Below, piece after piece: positions 1 through 12,309 of a stretch of DNA of 64,000 bases; within the stretch, counting starts at the first letter, position 1; the number at the start of each line of letters is the position of its first letter. The notes below the pieces were generated by a model, which did no database searches, was not told where the DNA came from, and saw only the letters and a list, made by a program, of their open reading frames with translations. The stretch comes from Cornus controversa. Taxonomy: Eukaryota > Streptophyta > Magnoliopsida > Cornales > Cornaceae. The position numbers and the translations under genes were made by a program. The stretch is from the NCBI GenBank assembly GCA_026545225.1, contig CM048849.1, positions 13,461,541 to 13,525,540 of the forward strand, read 5' to 3'.

Positions 1-2159
1 TAGTTGTATCTATAAATTTGACAAAGGTTGCTTCAGTCTTAATTGCATTTCAATTTGTCTTGTAGTTGATTGATACATGTGGGGACTAAGATCGATCAGT
101 CATTGCTTGGAATTCCATCTGTTTGCTCAAGCCAAATAAACCAGTCTTACAAGTATGTTTTCCAGACCCAAAATTTACATGTATTTTATTTTATGTGTGT
201 TACTAAAAAGTAAAGAGTAAAGATATGAAACATGCCTTGTTCACCTCCCATAATGTGTACAAATTTTATAAAAAATCCAATCTCCTTCAAAGTTATAACT
301 ATTGAATGTATATATTTTATTTTAATTTTCAAACTTCTTAGAATTTCTATATCTATGCGAATACTAATACATGTACTGCTTTAAAAATGTTATCCTACAA
401 CTGTACTACTATCTTATGGTTCATCTATTGACAGTCCCCGTACCAAACAGTAGACCATATCTATATTTGAATTATTTAGCCCTTTAATGGAGGGTCAAAA
501 GTGATAATTTAATTAGAGTTTCAACTAATAAAACATGAGAGTGAAACACCAAACCCTTTTCAATGTAACATGAGGTTGAAACAAACACCAAAAGAAGTCC
601 ATTATGTGGTTCTTTTTTATCATATTTATGTTCATTTATGCCAAAACAAGTGTATGTTTATATTATTCTATTCTCAACTTAAATTAATTATCTATTACAA
701 AGATGACCTTTGGAGTGGACTGGAAAATCACTTCAAGAAATTGATAACTTGAACACCTCCTAGATGAAGTTTTGATAAATTGAATCAGTTTTGGTATTTT
801 CCTTCAATTTGAACTAGAATTTACACTTAATCTGGAGTGGATTACCTTTGTCTCACTTGGGAGAATTCCGAAGCTAAATAGATTCTCTGAATAATCTTTT
901 TCCTTGATTTGGTTTCCTTCTTTTTTTTCCTTTTTCTGAAACAAAATGATTTCTCTCTCTATATATATATATCTATATACTTTTATATGAATGTATGCAT
1001 GGGCTATGGTCTTTACAAATTGAAACTACATCCAAAATATGCTTACCTCTCCAGATATCTCTTCCTTCACAATCACTTAGGGTTTAATTTTGAGATTGTG
1101 AGTTTGGTTACAACAACCCAATGGCTCTTTATCTCATGATTTTAATTTATTTGGTTATTTTTTTAATTATTCTTAATCATAACTTAGTGTTCCAGTAATT
1201 TTGTATTTGTAGTTGTTTGATTGTATCTCTCTTCGTGGATATCTTTGAGACTCCAATGCATAAAGTACTGAGGTCTTGCACAGCTCGACCAGACCCACCA
1301 TCTACAAGTGCACATGATGGTCAACCTAGTGGAGAAAGTGATGGTAGTAATTCACTTAATACACGATGAAGTATTCAAAGCTCAAGTAGTGCTTCACAGA
1401 TGAACCTATAATCGAGTGTAGGAGATGATGTTTGCACAACAACAACCACCTCCACCATTATCAGCAAGCATCAGATTTTGAACAGCAGGATGCACCGCCA
1501 AGGTATCCCCAGCCACCGCTATGGTGGCAGTATCAGCATCCAACACCATGGTTCCAGTTTTCTCAGCAGCCCCAATCAACACCGACACCAATGACATCAG
1601 AGTCAGCCCCAACACCAACACCCCATTCAGCACCAACAGCACCTTAATTTTGGATTTGTTCTATCTTGGATCTATATTGTTCAGTGCATGCTTGTTTTAT
1701 TTCAAGAAATTTTATTTGATTTATCTTCTGTTTTGTTATCTTTGATGTTGAACTAGCTTGTACTAACTTATTGGTTTTATTTATAAAAAAGTCCTAAGCT
1801 ATTGTTATGTAATTTATGCAATATTTTTTTAATATTGTCATATATATAATTTATTTTGAATTTGATATTCATATATTTTTTTATATTGTTATTAGCTTAA
1901 GAAATGTAAATTAACAAATCAAGCAAATTATAAAAACAAAGTAAAAAAAACTATTTGTGGTATTAGGGACAATCTAAATATAAGTATGAGGGAGTTTGGT
2001 ATTCTGTCTTCCTAGCCAATTGCCTAATCCAACACAACTTTCAAATAAGTTACTTGTGTTCGACCAACTGTTTACATCGAGTTGATATCACGGCTCTGGC
2101 ACACCCATACACGTTAACAATTCAATCGGTCTGACTGGATGAGTAATTGATACCAAATA
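1..2159. other. AT-rich stretch without a supported gene
   Basis: I see no convincing host gene here. The only coding-like signal is at 1240-1650, where short open stretches are rich in Ser, His, Gln and Pro and are broken by stops in every frame. This could be the decayed C-terminal tail of a plant transposase or another low-complexity protein, but no domain can be named. The rest is AT-rich with short homopolymers and an (AT)n/(CT)n run near 955-975. Confidence 0.4.
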
Positions 2160-3093
2160 GTGGGAGAGTATGAGTGTTGAGCTGTATTCTACCGTTGTAC
2201 TCTTTTTTTCATTATAGTTAAATTTTCTTCTCTCCACGAGCGTATGCCAGGTCGAACAACGTAAATATTATGTTTTTATGTGTGTTTGCTTCCACAGTGG
2301 TGAATGAAAGGAAATTTATTCTTAATAATTGGTATCAAAGTTGAAAGTTCGACTTGGAGATCAGAGTCGATGGTTCGTGCGAGGAGTTAGATAGTTGGTT
2401 GATAGAGATCCATAAAACCCAATAAAAAAATGAAGTTAGTGATCTTCAATCGTGGAGAATTTGAGCGAAGGTGGAGATTGTAAAGAATTGTGTCTCAAAT
2501 ACCCATTGTAATTAAGTTTCTACTTTAAAGTTGTAATTTATTTAGTAATTTCTTGTTAGACACGTTTTGGACTTCAAGTAATTGTAATCATTTTTCAACA
2601 AGGAACTGAGTTTGGAACCCTATAAATAGATGTTGAATTGATTAAAAAAATTAGAGAAGAAAAAAGAATGGACGAATGAATGAGAAAAGAAGAGAATGGA
2701 TGGGTAAAAAAGTAGAGATATAGCCTCATGAAAATCGGTGGGTTTGTGGGTAGAGATGCCAATGATAGTGTGGAGCCCATAAGGAACAAATCTTGGAACA
2801 AGCTAGATGATGCTCGTTTTCAAGATGGGGCATGCTGATAGACGGTGATGAAAATAATTATGATAAAGATGATTAGTGAGTGTTACAGGTGTGATTTCTC
2901 ATGAGGTAGGGTGTAAGCGTTGAATGTACGTTTGTATTCTACTGTTGTACTATTTTCTTCATTGTAGTGAAATTTTCTCTCATTCGTGGACGTAAGCCAG
3001 GTGGGGCCGAACAACATAGATATTGTGTTTTTATGTCTATTTGCTTGTGATTTGCTTCTGCTATGCCAAACGAAAAGGGATTTCTTCCCAACA
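2160..3093 (+). mobile_element. Truncated LTR retrotransposon remnant with a very short internal region
   Basis: A sequence at about 2160-2327 is repeated at about 2905-3093; both contain the stretch around 'attctac.gttgtact' and a 'gccaggt...gaacaac' block. Directly after the first copy is TGGTATCAAAG (2330-2340), a primer-binding site of initiator-Met-tRNA type. A purine tract, gaaggtggagat, ends at 2478, and a full LTR starting TGTAAAG runs 2479-3093, ending AACA. The internal region is therefore only about 150 bases. The 5' LTR is cut at about 2160, so no target-site duplication can be read. It is either a TRIM-like element or a large internal deletion. Confidence 0.6.
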
Positions 3094-3800
3094 CTTTGCC
3101 AAAACTATATACTAATAAAAAGAGATAAAAAAAATAGAAGACTTTTTTTCACTAAAAAATAAGATATTTAAAACAAAAAATTTTCAACACTACAAATTTT
3201 TAATAATAAATTTACAACAATGAATTCATTTCATTATTCTTTTAATTTTATTTAATATGGAATATGAATGAAAAAATTAACAAAAATAGTATAAAAATAA
3301 TAATTATTGTAATATCAATATATAAAATATATATAAATGCTATCATATTTTTTATCATGAATTTTTATTAGCATTCATATTATATCCATATACATGTGCA
3401 TAATTTTACGATTTACATTTTTTACGTGGAGTTGGAATGAATGTCTCTGCTTCTAGATTTCAAGAAGTCTAAGGCAACCACTAGGTAGGTGGTCAAATTT
3501 GATGTCTGAATTGATTTATTTGATTGTTTTTGTATTTTAGTGTTTGTGATCGATTTTTCAACTACGAATGGAATAATAAATTAAGTGATAACTAATTATT
3601 CAATTATTGTACCATTGAGATATTAAAGTTTTGACGGACCCGGGATTCGAATTATTAATTTGCATGCAGGTGCATAGAATTCTTAGCGTCCGAATTTGAA
3701 AAGTCATTGTTTTCTCACTTACTAAGGTCCCACAGGGTTTTATTTTTCCATATGTACTTTAATAACAAGGTAATAATGAGGACCCCATTTAGGCTAGCTC
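3094..3800. other. Upstream flank of PR10-1
   Basis: This stretch is AT-rich and has no gene. The last part (about 3670-3800) resembles the upstream flank of PR10-2 and PR10-3: a 'gtgcatagaatt.ttagc.tcc.a.tttgaaaa' block also occurs near 17665 and 38460, so the proximal promoter is at least partly shared by all three paralogs. Confidence 0.5.
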
Positions 3801-3804
3801 ACTC

Positions 3805-3811
3805 TATATAA
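3805..3811 (+). promoter_or_regulatory. TATA box of PR10-1
   Basis: TATATAA lies about 115 bases before the start codon, in the context CTCTATATAAACCAGCTTGAG. It is aligned with CTCTATAAATAGCAGCTT at the other two PR-10 genes, and the shared 'ccctcacaccaaaacttct' leader follows it in this gene ('tcctcacaccaaaacttct' in the other two). The conservation among paralogs is what supports the call. Confidence 0.75.
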
Positions 3812-3925
3812 ACCAGCTTGAGGTCTCTCATTTCCCTCACACCAAAACTTCTCTAAACAAGCCACTCAATCCTTCACACTCTTCTTCTTCGTCTTCCTTC
3901 TTACACCAATTTCAATATATATATA

Positions 3926-4408
3926 ATGGGTGTGATCAGTCATGAAATGGAGATTAGCTCCTCAATCCCTCCTGCCAAGATGTTCAAGGCCTTTGTTCTT
4001 GATGCCGACAACCTCATTCCCAAGATATTGCCCCAAGCGATTAAGAGTGTTGAAATCATCCAAGGGGATGGAGGAGTTGGAACTGTCAAGGTCATCTCTT
4101 TTGGCGAAGGCAGCCAATTCAAGAGTGTGAAACACCAAGTTGATGGGCTTGACAAAGACAACTTTGTCTATAGTTACAGCATCATCGAAGGTGATGCTTT
4201 GATGGGTGTTCTTGAAAAAATCTCTTACGTGATCAAGATCGAAGCTTCCTCTGATGGAGGATCCATATGCAAGAACAGTAGTAAATACCACACCATAGGT
4301 GATGTTGGGATCACAGAGGACCAAATCAAAGGTGGCAAAGAGAAGGCTTTGGGAATGTTCAAGGCTGTTGAGGCCTACCTCTTGGCAAATCCTGATGCCT
4401 ATAACTAA
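3926..4408 (+). CDS. PR-10 / Bet v 1-family protein, intronless (PR10-1)
   Basis: This is a 160-residue ORF with the normal length and layout of the PR-10 (Bet v 1 / major latex protein) family. These are small cytosolic ligand-binding proteins with a seven-strand sheet wrapped round a long C-terminal helix; many are induced by pathogens or stress and several are pollen or fruit allergens. Visible marks are the N-terminal MGVISHE, the glycine-rich loop GDGGVG at residues 47-52, the Bet v 1 signature spanning about G89 to Y121 including DGGS, and the C-terminal [10 protein letters not shown]. Glu97, Glu149 and Tyr151, residues proposed to matter for RNase activity in the family, are present. 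Residue 102 is Val where the two paralogs here have Glu. There is no signal peptide. The codon-62 intron of its paralogs is precisely absent. The ATG follows a short (AT)n leader. I expect a functional gene; its ligand is unknown. Confidence 0.95.
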   Translation: MGVISHEMEISSSIPPAKMFKAFVLDADNLIPKILPQAIKSVEIIQGDGGVGTVKVISFGEGSQFKSVKHQVDGLDKDNFVYSYSIIEGDALMGVLEKISYVIKIEASSDGGSICKNSSKYHTIGDVGITEDQIKGGKEKALGMFKAVEAYLLANPDAYN

Positions 4409-5279
4409 ATATGCATGGCTTAATATAAGTGTATATTGAGATATACATATGGTAATTATTATTTTCCTCGATGGCTTACTTAAACTGCCTTCGGATTTTA
4501 AATAAGGGGGAAAAACTCCAGTGAGATTGTAATAATCCAGTTGTTCCAGTTGTTTGTACTATTTATATGATTGAAGTGTTCATGGTGTACTAAACTCTCC
4601 TAGTTGTTGAATGATGTATGCATTTCTTTGAACTTATCGGTTTTCAATTTTAATTTTCATGTTAAAATTAAACATTAATGGTGAATTCCACTTTTCCATC
4701 AGGACCTAGTTAAGTCAATACAATGATGGATCGAAAACAATCTAATTATTTGTTTTTTTTTTTTCTGTTGACTATTTTTTTGGGGGGCGGCTAGCTAGAC
4801 TTTATCTCACACTTTGTTTCAGAAGTAAAATGAACCTTTTAGATGAATTAAGATCAGAACAAGAAAAGCATATTCAGTATCTAACTTAATTTTCTGATGA
4901 TACTTATCCGCGTCAAGCAACTAGTTTTTCGGAGGTCAATTTTCTAAAATTCTTATTTGCATTTTCCTTCTATCAAAATATAACTCAGGAAAACATAGGT
5001 GTCACCAGCAATGCACAAGATTCATTGCTACCCAACAAGTTGACTCTTAAGAAGAGTTAGAAGGATTAAGCAAATAAATTAGCCGAGTATGAAAATTAGT
5101 TAACCAAGTCAAAACCTCATATTCACTTTCAAATTCAACATTACTAATTTTAGCTAATCAGAACTTTTGAATGAAGTTACAATTGTGGTTTCCAAAATTG
5201 CGTTGAGAGTAAATATTTTATATATTTGGCAACTATTTCTCCTTAAACAAATTTAGCATTTTTGTTGTCTTAAAAACAA
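4409..5279. other. 3' flank of PR10-1
   Basis: This is the 3' UTR and intergenic AT-rich sequence. I see no second gene. It does not align obviously with the 3' flanks of PR10-2 and PR10-3, so PR10-1 is not part of the recent A/B segmental duplication. Confidence 0.5.
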
Positions 5280-8200
5280 TGTTAGATTATATATATATAT
5301 CCTATTATAGATTATATATCTTTTCCTACTAGGTTTCTTACACCTTCTCCTAAACCATCTAGAATTAAAATTTCTTATTTCTTAAATTTGCTTACCCTTC
5401 AAGATTATGTGCCTATAAATAGGCTTTTATGTATTGTTCATTAATATCAAGACAATTCAATTATCAAATACAATTTTCTTTCTTTATTTCTAACATAGCA
5501 TCAGAGCTAGGGTTTTAAAACCCTCATTTCTTCTTCCGCTTAATTGTTCTCGTCATCCAAAGAGAACTCTTTTTCTATTTAGTGCCGAAAATTCATCTTC
5601 TAAATATATCAGAATGGAGCCCTCAACCAGACAATCAAGACGCAGCAAAATTCAGCACGAACGAAGCCCCCATGTGCCCCCACGCGCCACAGAGTCCTCT
5701 GTTTTTTTTCCAGCATCATCACGTGCCACCACGCGCCTACACGCTCCCGCACACGCCTACACACTCCGTCACGAACCTCAACAACTCTTCATGCGCCCGC
5801 ACACATGCCAAGTCATTGCTGACTCAGCAACCTAGTGCCATGCCATCTGCCATGTTGACGCCACATCAAAACCAACCATGCATAATACACATCAACAGTA
5901 CTGCCACGTCAGTAACAGCCCCTTCAAAATTTTTCCTAGGCCTACCTCGCTTAAAATTTTGTGTTGATTCTAATTTTTTAGTCAATTTTGTCATTTGAAA
6001 TTTCTAAATGGTTGAAAATGAGATTTTTCACTTCAAAATGAGATTTCAGTTTGGGCCTTCACTCAACAAATTTCTTCATACTTTCGTCACAATGCTGATA
6101 ACAAACAGCGAGCACAGTCATTTCAGCCCAAAACTAGTGAACAATCATCCAGATACTGTCAAAAATTCGGACATAGAATTAAGGAGTGTTTCAAACTTAC
6201 TAGACCTTGTGATGCTGCAGCTATTGCTACCACGGAGATAGTGTCATCTCATCCTTCTCCTTCTACACCAGTTATTACTCCTTCTGTAGAGTTTCCATTT
6301 ACATTTTTTGCTACTGATCTGGAGATAATTTTCAACCGGGTTTTATCTAAGCAATCAAGTACAAGCTCATCTAACTCTGCTTTCTCAACTGTACCAAGTA
6401 TACTTAATTCATGATTTTTGGAAGCAATCAGGTTAAAGCTCATCTAACTCTGCTTTCTCAACTGCACCATGTACACTTAATTCATGGTTTTTGGTCTCTG
6501 CTTGTTGCAATCATATGACACTTGACCATACTTTGCTCACTACTCAAACTCCTACATCTCATGCACCTGTTATTCACACAATAAATGGCTCCACTATGGC
6601 CATTAGTCACATAGGCACTGTCTCTCAATCAAATTTATCTATTTCCAATATTTATCTTGTTCTAATCTTTCTATTAATCTTTTGTCTGTTGGTCAATTGA
6701 CTAAGCTAGGTTTGAATAAAATATTTTTCTTTAATAGCTATGTTGTATAGGATCCTCAGACAGGTCAGATTATTGGGACAAGCCATAAGATAGGGTGACT
6801 ATTTGAGATTTTTTCTTTACATCTACCTACTTCATCTATCACAACTGCATCTACACAATGTAGTATACCTACTCTTGAGTTGTGGCATTCTCATGTGGGT
6901 CATGCATCGGTATCTCAAATTAAAAGTCTAGCATCTAAAGGTTTGTTAGGATCAGTTAAAATCGATTCTTTTGATTGCATTTCTTGTCAATTAGGCAAAC
7001 AACCTACTTTACCATTTAATAACAATGAGTCATTTGTTTTTTCTCCTTTTGATCTTGTTCATTCTGATGTTTGGGAACCTTCTCCTATAGCCACCATGGG
7101 TGGAGTACGATACTTTGTTATATTTCTGGACGATTTTTTACTGTTCACTTGGATATTTTTAATGAAAAATCGTTCTGAATTACTCAACATCTTTCGTGAT
7201 TTCACCAAAGTGGTTCCAACTCAATTTTTCAGAAATATCAAAACTTTTCATTCTGATAATGCTATGGAATATAGGAAAAATTAATTTCAAAATATCCTCA
7301 AACACTATGGCACTACTTTTCACTCTTCTTGCCCTAGTACATCACAACAAAATGGTCGAACTGAACAAAAACTTTGACATATTTTAGACTTGGCTCGATC
7401 GCTTGTCATTTGTTCTTCTGTACCATAATCTTTTTAGGGTAAAGCATCTCTCGCTACTATCTATACCATGAATCGTGTACCCACACCACTTTTACAAAAT
7501 AAAATACCCTATGAGCTTCTCTATGGGCAGGTTCCTGACTATAGTAATCTTAGAATTTTGGGTGTACTTGTTTTGTTCTTCTTTATCCTCATAAGTGAAC
7601 AAAATTACAACCTCGTGTTCATCTCTGTTATTTTTTTGGGTATGGACTTAAACAAAAGGGATATAGATGATCTAGTTGCGAGACGGCTTAGAGTCTCTCG
7701 TCATGTTATTTTCTGGGAATATAAAATGTTTCATACCTTATCTAAATTCACTTGTAGCAGAGCATAAGAATTCATGTTAGGCTTCACAGTTTATCGCCCT
7801 CACTGCCGAGGATGGCACCATTGGCTTCATCCCCGGCAGGCAATCGTCAAAATAGCTTTCGTCTTATATATATATATATTATACAGATAATAAAAGAAGA
7901 AAAATATGACAGCCTAGCTTAAGTTCAATTTATTGGCTCTCACTAGCATCTGTGTGTCAAAATTGCTGATTTCAATAAGCCCCTTTTCTGATTTTCAAAT
8001 CAGTTTTCACCCTAGGGAGCAACTTTCGGTCTTACCGTCGCTCCAACGAGTTTGCATTTTTTCAGCTTCTTTGTATATGTTTCATAGCCACTGTTGGTAA
8101 CATCACCAGATTGATTTAACAAGCCATAAAATCTGTGTGTCAAAGTCGTTGATTTCGACGAGCTCATTTTATAATTTTCAAATCAGTTTTCTCTCCAATG

Positions 8201-8573
8201 AATTGTTTTCGATCTTTTCAGCTCTTTTGCAGCTTCTTTGTATATGTTCACAGCCATAGTTGGTCACATCATCAAATTGCTTTGGCGAACTGCATTCAAG
8301 ATTGTCTCCAAACTCAAGTTGGCTTCATATGACTCACCTTGAGTTTGCAGGAGACTGTTAGATTATATATTTTCTATTATAAATTATATATAATTAATTT
8401 CCTAATAGGTTTCTTACATCTTCTCCTAAACCATCTAGGATTAGGATTTCTTGTCTCTTAAATTAACTTAGCCTTCAAGATTATGTACCTATAAATTGGC
8501 TTTTATTTATTGTTCATTAAGATCAAGACAATTCAATTAAATCAAATACAATTATCTTTCTTTATTTCTAACA
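5280..8573 (+). mobile_element. Decayed Ty1/copia retrotransposon, 3.3 kb, lacking reverse transcriptase
   Basis: Two direct LTRs, 5280-5495 and 8356-8573, both start TGTTAGATTATATA and end TTTCTAACA. The flanking 5-mers are AACAA and GACAA, a decayed target-site duplication. A primer-binding-site-like sequence (AGCATCAGAGC) starts just after the 5' LTR and a purine tract, gcaggagac, precedes the 3' LTR. The internal part keeps a gag zinc-knuckle relic near 6150-6200 (YCQKFGHRIKEC in a shifted frame) and integrase sequence at 6880-7590. No RT or RNase H is recognisable, so over 2 kb has been lost and the element cannot move on its own. Confidence 0.85.
6880..7767 (+). pseudogene. copia gag-pre-integrase / integrase fragment
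   Basis: The open stretch 6880-7284 reads like the GAG-pre-integrase zinc domain (LWHSHVGHAS with a later CISCQLGKQ, the HHCC pattern) running into the integrase core, with HSDVWEP and FHSDNAMEY supplying two catalytic-type Asp residues. A stop ends it at about 7284. The frame resumes with the SQQNGRTEQ motif and then LATIYTMNRVPT...PYELLYGQ (7450-7550), the usual end of the copia integrase core. At least three stops or frame changes break it. It belongs to the element at 5280-8573. Confidence 0.85.
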
Positions 8574-9142
8574 GACAATTTATCACCTTCTTTTATAAAG
8601 CTGTTATTATAAAATAATTCTATTAAAAGTCATTACTGTAAAATTAGTAATATAAGTATTTTAAAAAGTATTGCTACCAAATATATTAAAAATATAAAAG
8701 TATTTTATACAATGTATTACCAAACACCAAATAAAAATTTTACAAGCAGCAAGCTTTTGGCAGCTCTACTGACAAAAGTACTTTTTCAATCTAGCAGTAA
8801 CCCCAAACGAGCTCAAAGGATACTCACCAAAATGCCAATGGCCCAACGGTGAGCGTTCAAGCCTAAGTGGAGGCAAAATATGGATGTATTTGCTTTACCA
8901 TTCAAAAAAGGAAGAAGGATACTCTAATAAATTTAGTGCACTTAAGGGTAGTTTTGTTATTTCAATGCATTTTTTAACCCCTCTAACAACCGGTTAATGG
9001 CACGGGAGAATCTGTGATTTTGAAAAAGAACCTCACTAGAGGTTGGCCACTTTTTTAACCAAAGTTTCATCTGAATGTGAGAATGTCAAACCACAAGGAA
9101 GGTGAGGGTAAGTTTAATTTTAATTTTAATTTAATCGCTCTA
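8574..9142. other. AT-rich spacer
   Basis: There is no gene. The block 8640-8815 has low-complexity and inverted-repeat character, with an 'accccaaacgagctc' end typical of plant MITE termini, but I could not find a matching partner terminus. Confidence 0.3.
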
Positions 9143-11967
9143 TTGTTAAATTATTTTTTTGGTGTTTTAAATGCATTATGTGTTTAAATTATTTTTCTTT
9201 TAGTGCCTTGAATTGTTTATGGAGTGTTTTAAAATTTTAGGTTAATTATTTTTATTTTATTTAGTTTTAGTTGGACTAGACTTTTGTATTTTTTATTTTA
9301 TTTTATTTTAGTTGGACTAGACTTTTGTATTTTTTCTTTTATTTTAAATTTTTTTAGATTGAGCTAAGGAGAATTTGGGTTTAGGTTGTGCTGGGCTGGA
9401 ATGGCTGGGCTAGGTGTATATTTAGTATGATGGGTTAGGGTTTATTTTATTAATTCATTTTGGATTTTATTAATTTTTAATAAAAGAAAAAGAAATGGGT
9501 TAGGATTTTTGTCGCTTTCACACATAGAGACAAAGAACGTAGACACATGAGAGGAATGAGAGAAGGAGTGATTCATTGGGACGAGTTCCAGTTCATCGAG
9601 AGGGAAGTTCGAACTCTTCTCTTCCCCTTTGAACTTGTAAACATAGATTATTATTTTTTTATACTGCTTGAATATACATATATACATGTATCCAACTATG
9701 TGATTGTATGATTATGCATGCTAAGGGATTTTTTGTGGATTAAACGTGAGAAATTTGTGGATTTGGTACAGCTATGGGGTAATTTTTCGTGTGTATATGA
9801 TGTATATATAAGTGTATAGGAGGATATAAACATGAGATTTCTGTTTAATGTAATCATTGTTTTCGAAGATTTTTGTTCCAATTAATATATTGATCTTGCT
9901 CTCCCAAATAGGCTCTGTAAGTTTGGTTGCGAATCATTGGGTAGATTAACGGGATTTTGAGTTTGAAATTTTAGAACCCTAAAACTTGAAATTGGGGCTT
10001 TTTGATTTAGGCTGCGATCGAGGAGGATTTTGGTACCAATGCCTAACTTAGAGCTAGAGGAGTTGAATGGTATTTTCAAATGCAAGATTCGGTGTTCGGA
10101 GGTGGCTGGAAAATGGCCGGGAAGTTTTAGTCAAAATGGTTGTTTGTAGTTGCAAATAAAAGAAAAGAAAGAAAAAAGAAGGAAGAATGGGCGCCGCACG
10201 CCCACGCGCTCCGCTAGCGCGTAGGGCACATGGCCCCCACTCTGGCCACCAATGGGGACCAACAAAAAGGGTATTCCAGTCCCACTCATCAGGCCCACCC
10301 ACTGGGCCCACTTTGGGCCTAGTCTGGAATATTTTAATATTTTTAATTTATTTTTAAATTGATTTTAAATTGGGAAAAATAGGAAATATAATTTTTAAAA
10401 TTACTTTTTAATTGTAAAAAAATTTTGAAAAATTAAAGTAAGCTTTTAGGGATATAATGCACATGGATTTTAAATTTCAAGCTAATATGAGTTTCCCTTG
10501 TTGTAAAACTTGTACAAAAAGTATGCCTCAAAATTTTGAATTTCATTTTCTTTTATTTTGAAAATATTTTTAAATTACCGAAAAATTCCAAAAAATTTTG
10601 GAAAAATAAAATAGGACTTTTAAATATAGAATATGCCTGGAAACCTAGGTTAGAGCTAGGTTTTGATACTTGATTTTTTTTAAATTGAAGTGTTGGTTTT
10701 TGTGGGTTTCTCTCTTAATTAATTGTTTATTTTTCCTTTAATTGTTTCTTTGCTTTCATAAATGTTCTTGAGTAATTGTGTAGTGTTTAAATCAGGTTTA
10801 ATTGTTTATTACTTGTTCCGTAATGGTTTCTCTGCTATCATAAACATACTTGACTTATTATTTAATGTTCGAAATAGTATATGAGAGTGTGTTAAACTTG
10901 TCTGTTTGTGTGATCAGTTATGTACTTTTTTTGTTCAATTAATTCATGTGTCAATAGAATTGTGTGATGTTAGTTAGCATGCTTTTAAGCATATTAGATT
11001 ATTTATTACAATGTTAATCTAGGGGGCATGTGAGGATTGCCAATACTTAATAAGGTATTTAAAGGATTAAAGAAGGCATGTATAGATTGTCAATACCTAA
11101 TAAGGTATTTAATAGGTTATAAAAGAGGCATGTATGGATTTCTAGTACTTAAAAAGGTATTTAATAGAAAACTGTGTTCTATATTTTTGTGATAACATAT
11201 GGGTTGATACAGTATATAGGATTGTCCTAATTTGGAATCGTAGGTTAATTGAGAAGGTGTGTCTGTATATTATCGGAATTTTCAAATACGTAATAAAATA
11301 TTTAATATGTTTGTAAGGGAGGCATGTCAGGATTTCCTTATATCAATATGGTTTACATCTAATGAAGTGTTAAGGCATGTAAGGATTGCCTTTGGATTGA
11401 AATTAGGAAAGAGATTCTATAATTTGCGTGATAACAGATAGTTTGGTACGGTTGGTTCCTATTTTGGGTCAGGGGTTAAATTAGGAAATCATACATGTAC
11501 ATCTATGTATTTTATTATCCCTCATATAAAGGGTATGCTTATCGGTTCTCTGATTGGATGGTAGTAGAGGGAACTTGCTCGTGGGTTTAACCCACTTTGT
11601 TAATATTTCAGGTCCCAGGTAGCTTCCACCTCGAGGTTAGAGGGTGAAGTTCATAGAATGTGACAGCCATTTATTCCTTACAGGACTTCAATGTAGGATC
11701 TTAGATCCTTCCATAAAGTTTTTACTTTTATAATTTTTGGTTAAAGGGTCTTTGAGTTACGGGACTTACGAGTTGTATAGTTTAGACTTGCATTTCGTAT
11801 ATTTAACATTATTATCTATTTCAGTTAGATTTTTCTTTTAGCATTTAGAATTTTTTTTTCTTTTGTCCTTGTATTCTATGCTTGTTTGCCATCAGTTGTA
11901 AATATCTCTTATGTTTTATGTGTGAGACTGACCACCTCATGCGTGAAAATTTGTAACGGGTATTTCA
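9143..11967 (+). mobile_element. Diverged gypsy-type LTR (forward), left end uncertain
   Basis: The 3' part is clearly homologous to the large LTRs elsewhere in the window: GGTTCTCTGATTGG, CTTGCTCGTGGGTTTAACCC and the end CCTCATGCGTGAAAATTTG...TATTTCA match 48720-49188, and reverse-complement matches occur at 32015, 44921 and 57918. A degenerate form of the LTR minisatellite (ggattgccaatac.taataaggta) is at 11030-11170, and a GC-rich patch (10180-10320) sits where the other copies have theirs. It ends at 11967. The left boundary near 9143 (TGTTAAATT) is a guess because no clean target-site duplication is visible. No coding region is attached, so it is probably an old solo LTR. Confidence 0.6.
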
Positions 11968-12264
11968 CTATTCCTGTTGGTATTTTTTATGTTTGCACCA
12001 TAAATTCACCTAATGTCCATTACCTTTTGCTTCTTTTCTTTTTTCTTTTATATTAACTCTGGACCGACCCTGAGATTTTCAAAATTTTGAGAGGCCCTAA
12101 GCGAACTTTCTAATGGGAGGCCCTTTTTACATAAGGTTTCACATGCACATAAATTATATAAGAGTGCGAAATTTTCATTAAAATTTATTAATGTAAAAAA
12201 AAAACCCAATCTTAGTGCTTTGTAAATAGCACAATCTAGGTCACATCAAAAAAATTAAAAGGAC

Positions 12265-12309
<45 letters not shown>

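Noticed and set aside
1432..1745. Gln/Pro-rich ORFs as a transcription-factor gene
   Set aside because: Low-complexity composition produces overlapping ORFs in two frames and the antisense strand. No domain is visible and upstream frames are broken.
3940..4324. Antisense and alternate-frame ORFs over PR-10 exons (also 18010-18252, 18338-18580, 40377-40610)
   Set aside because: Shadows of the real PR-10 frame, without family matches of their own.
9442..10311. Series of minus-strand ORFs of 61-85 codons
   Set aside because: They lie in the diverged family-G LTR and show no motif or conservation with the other copies.
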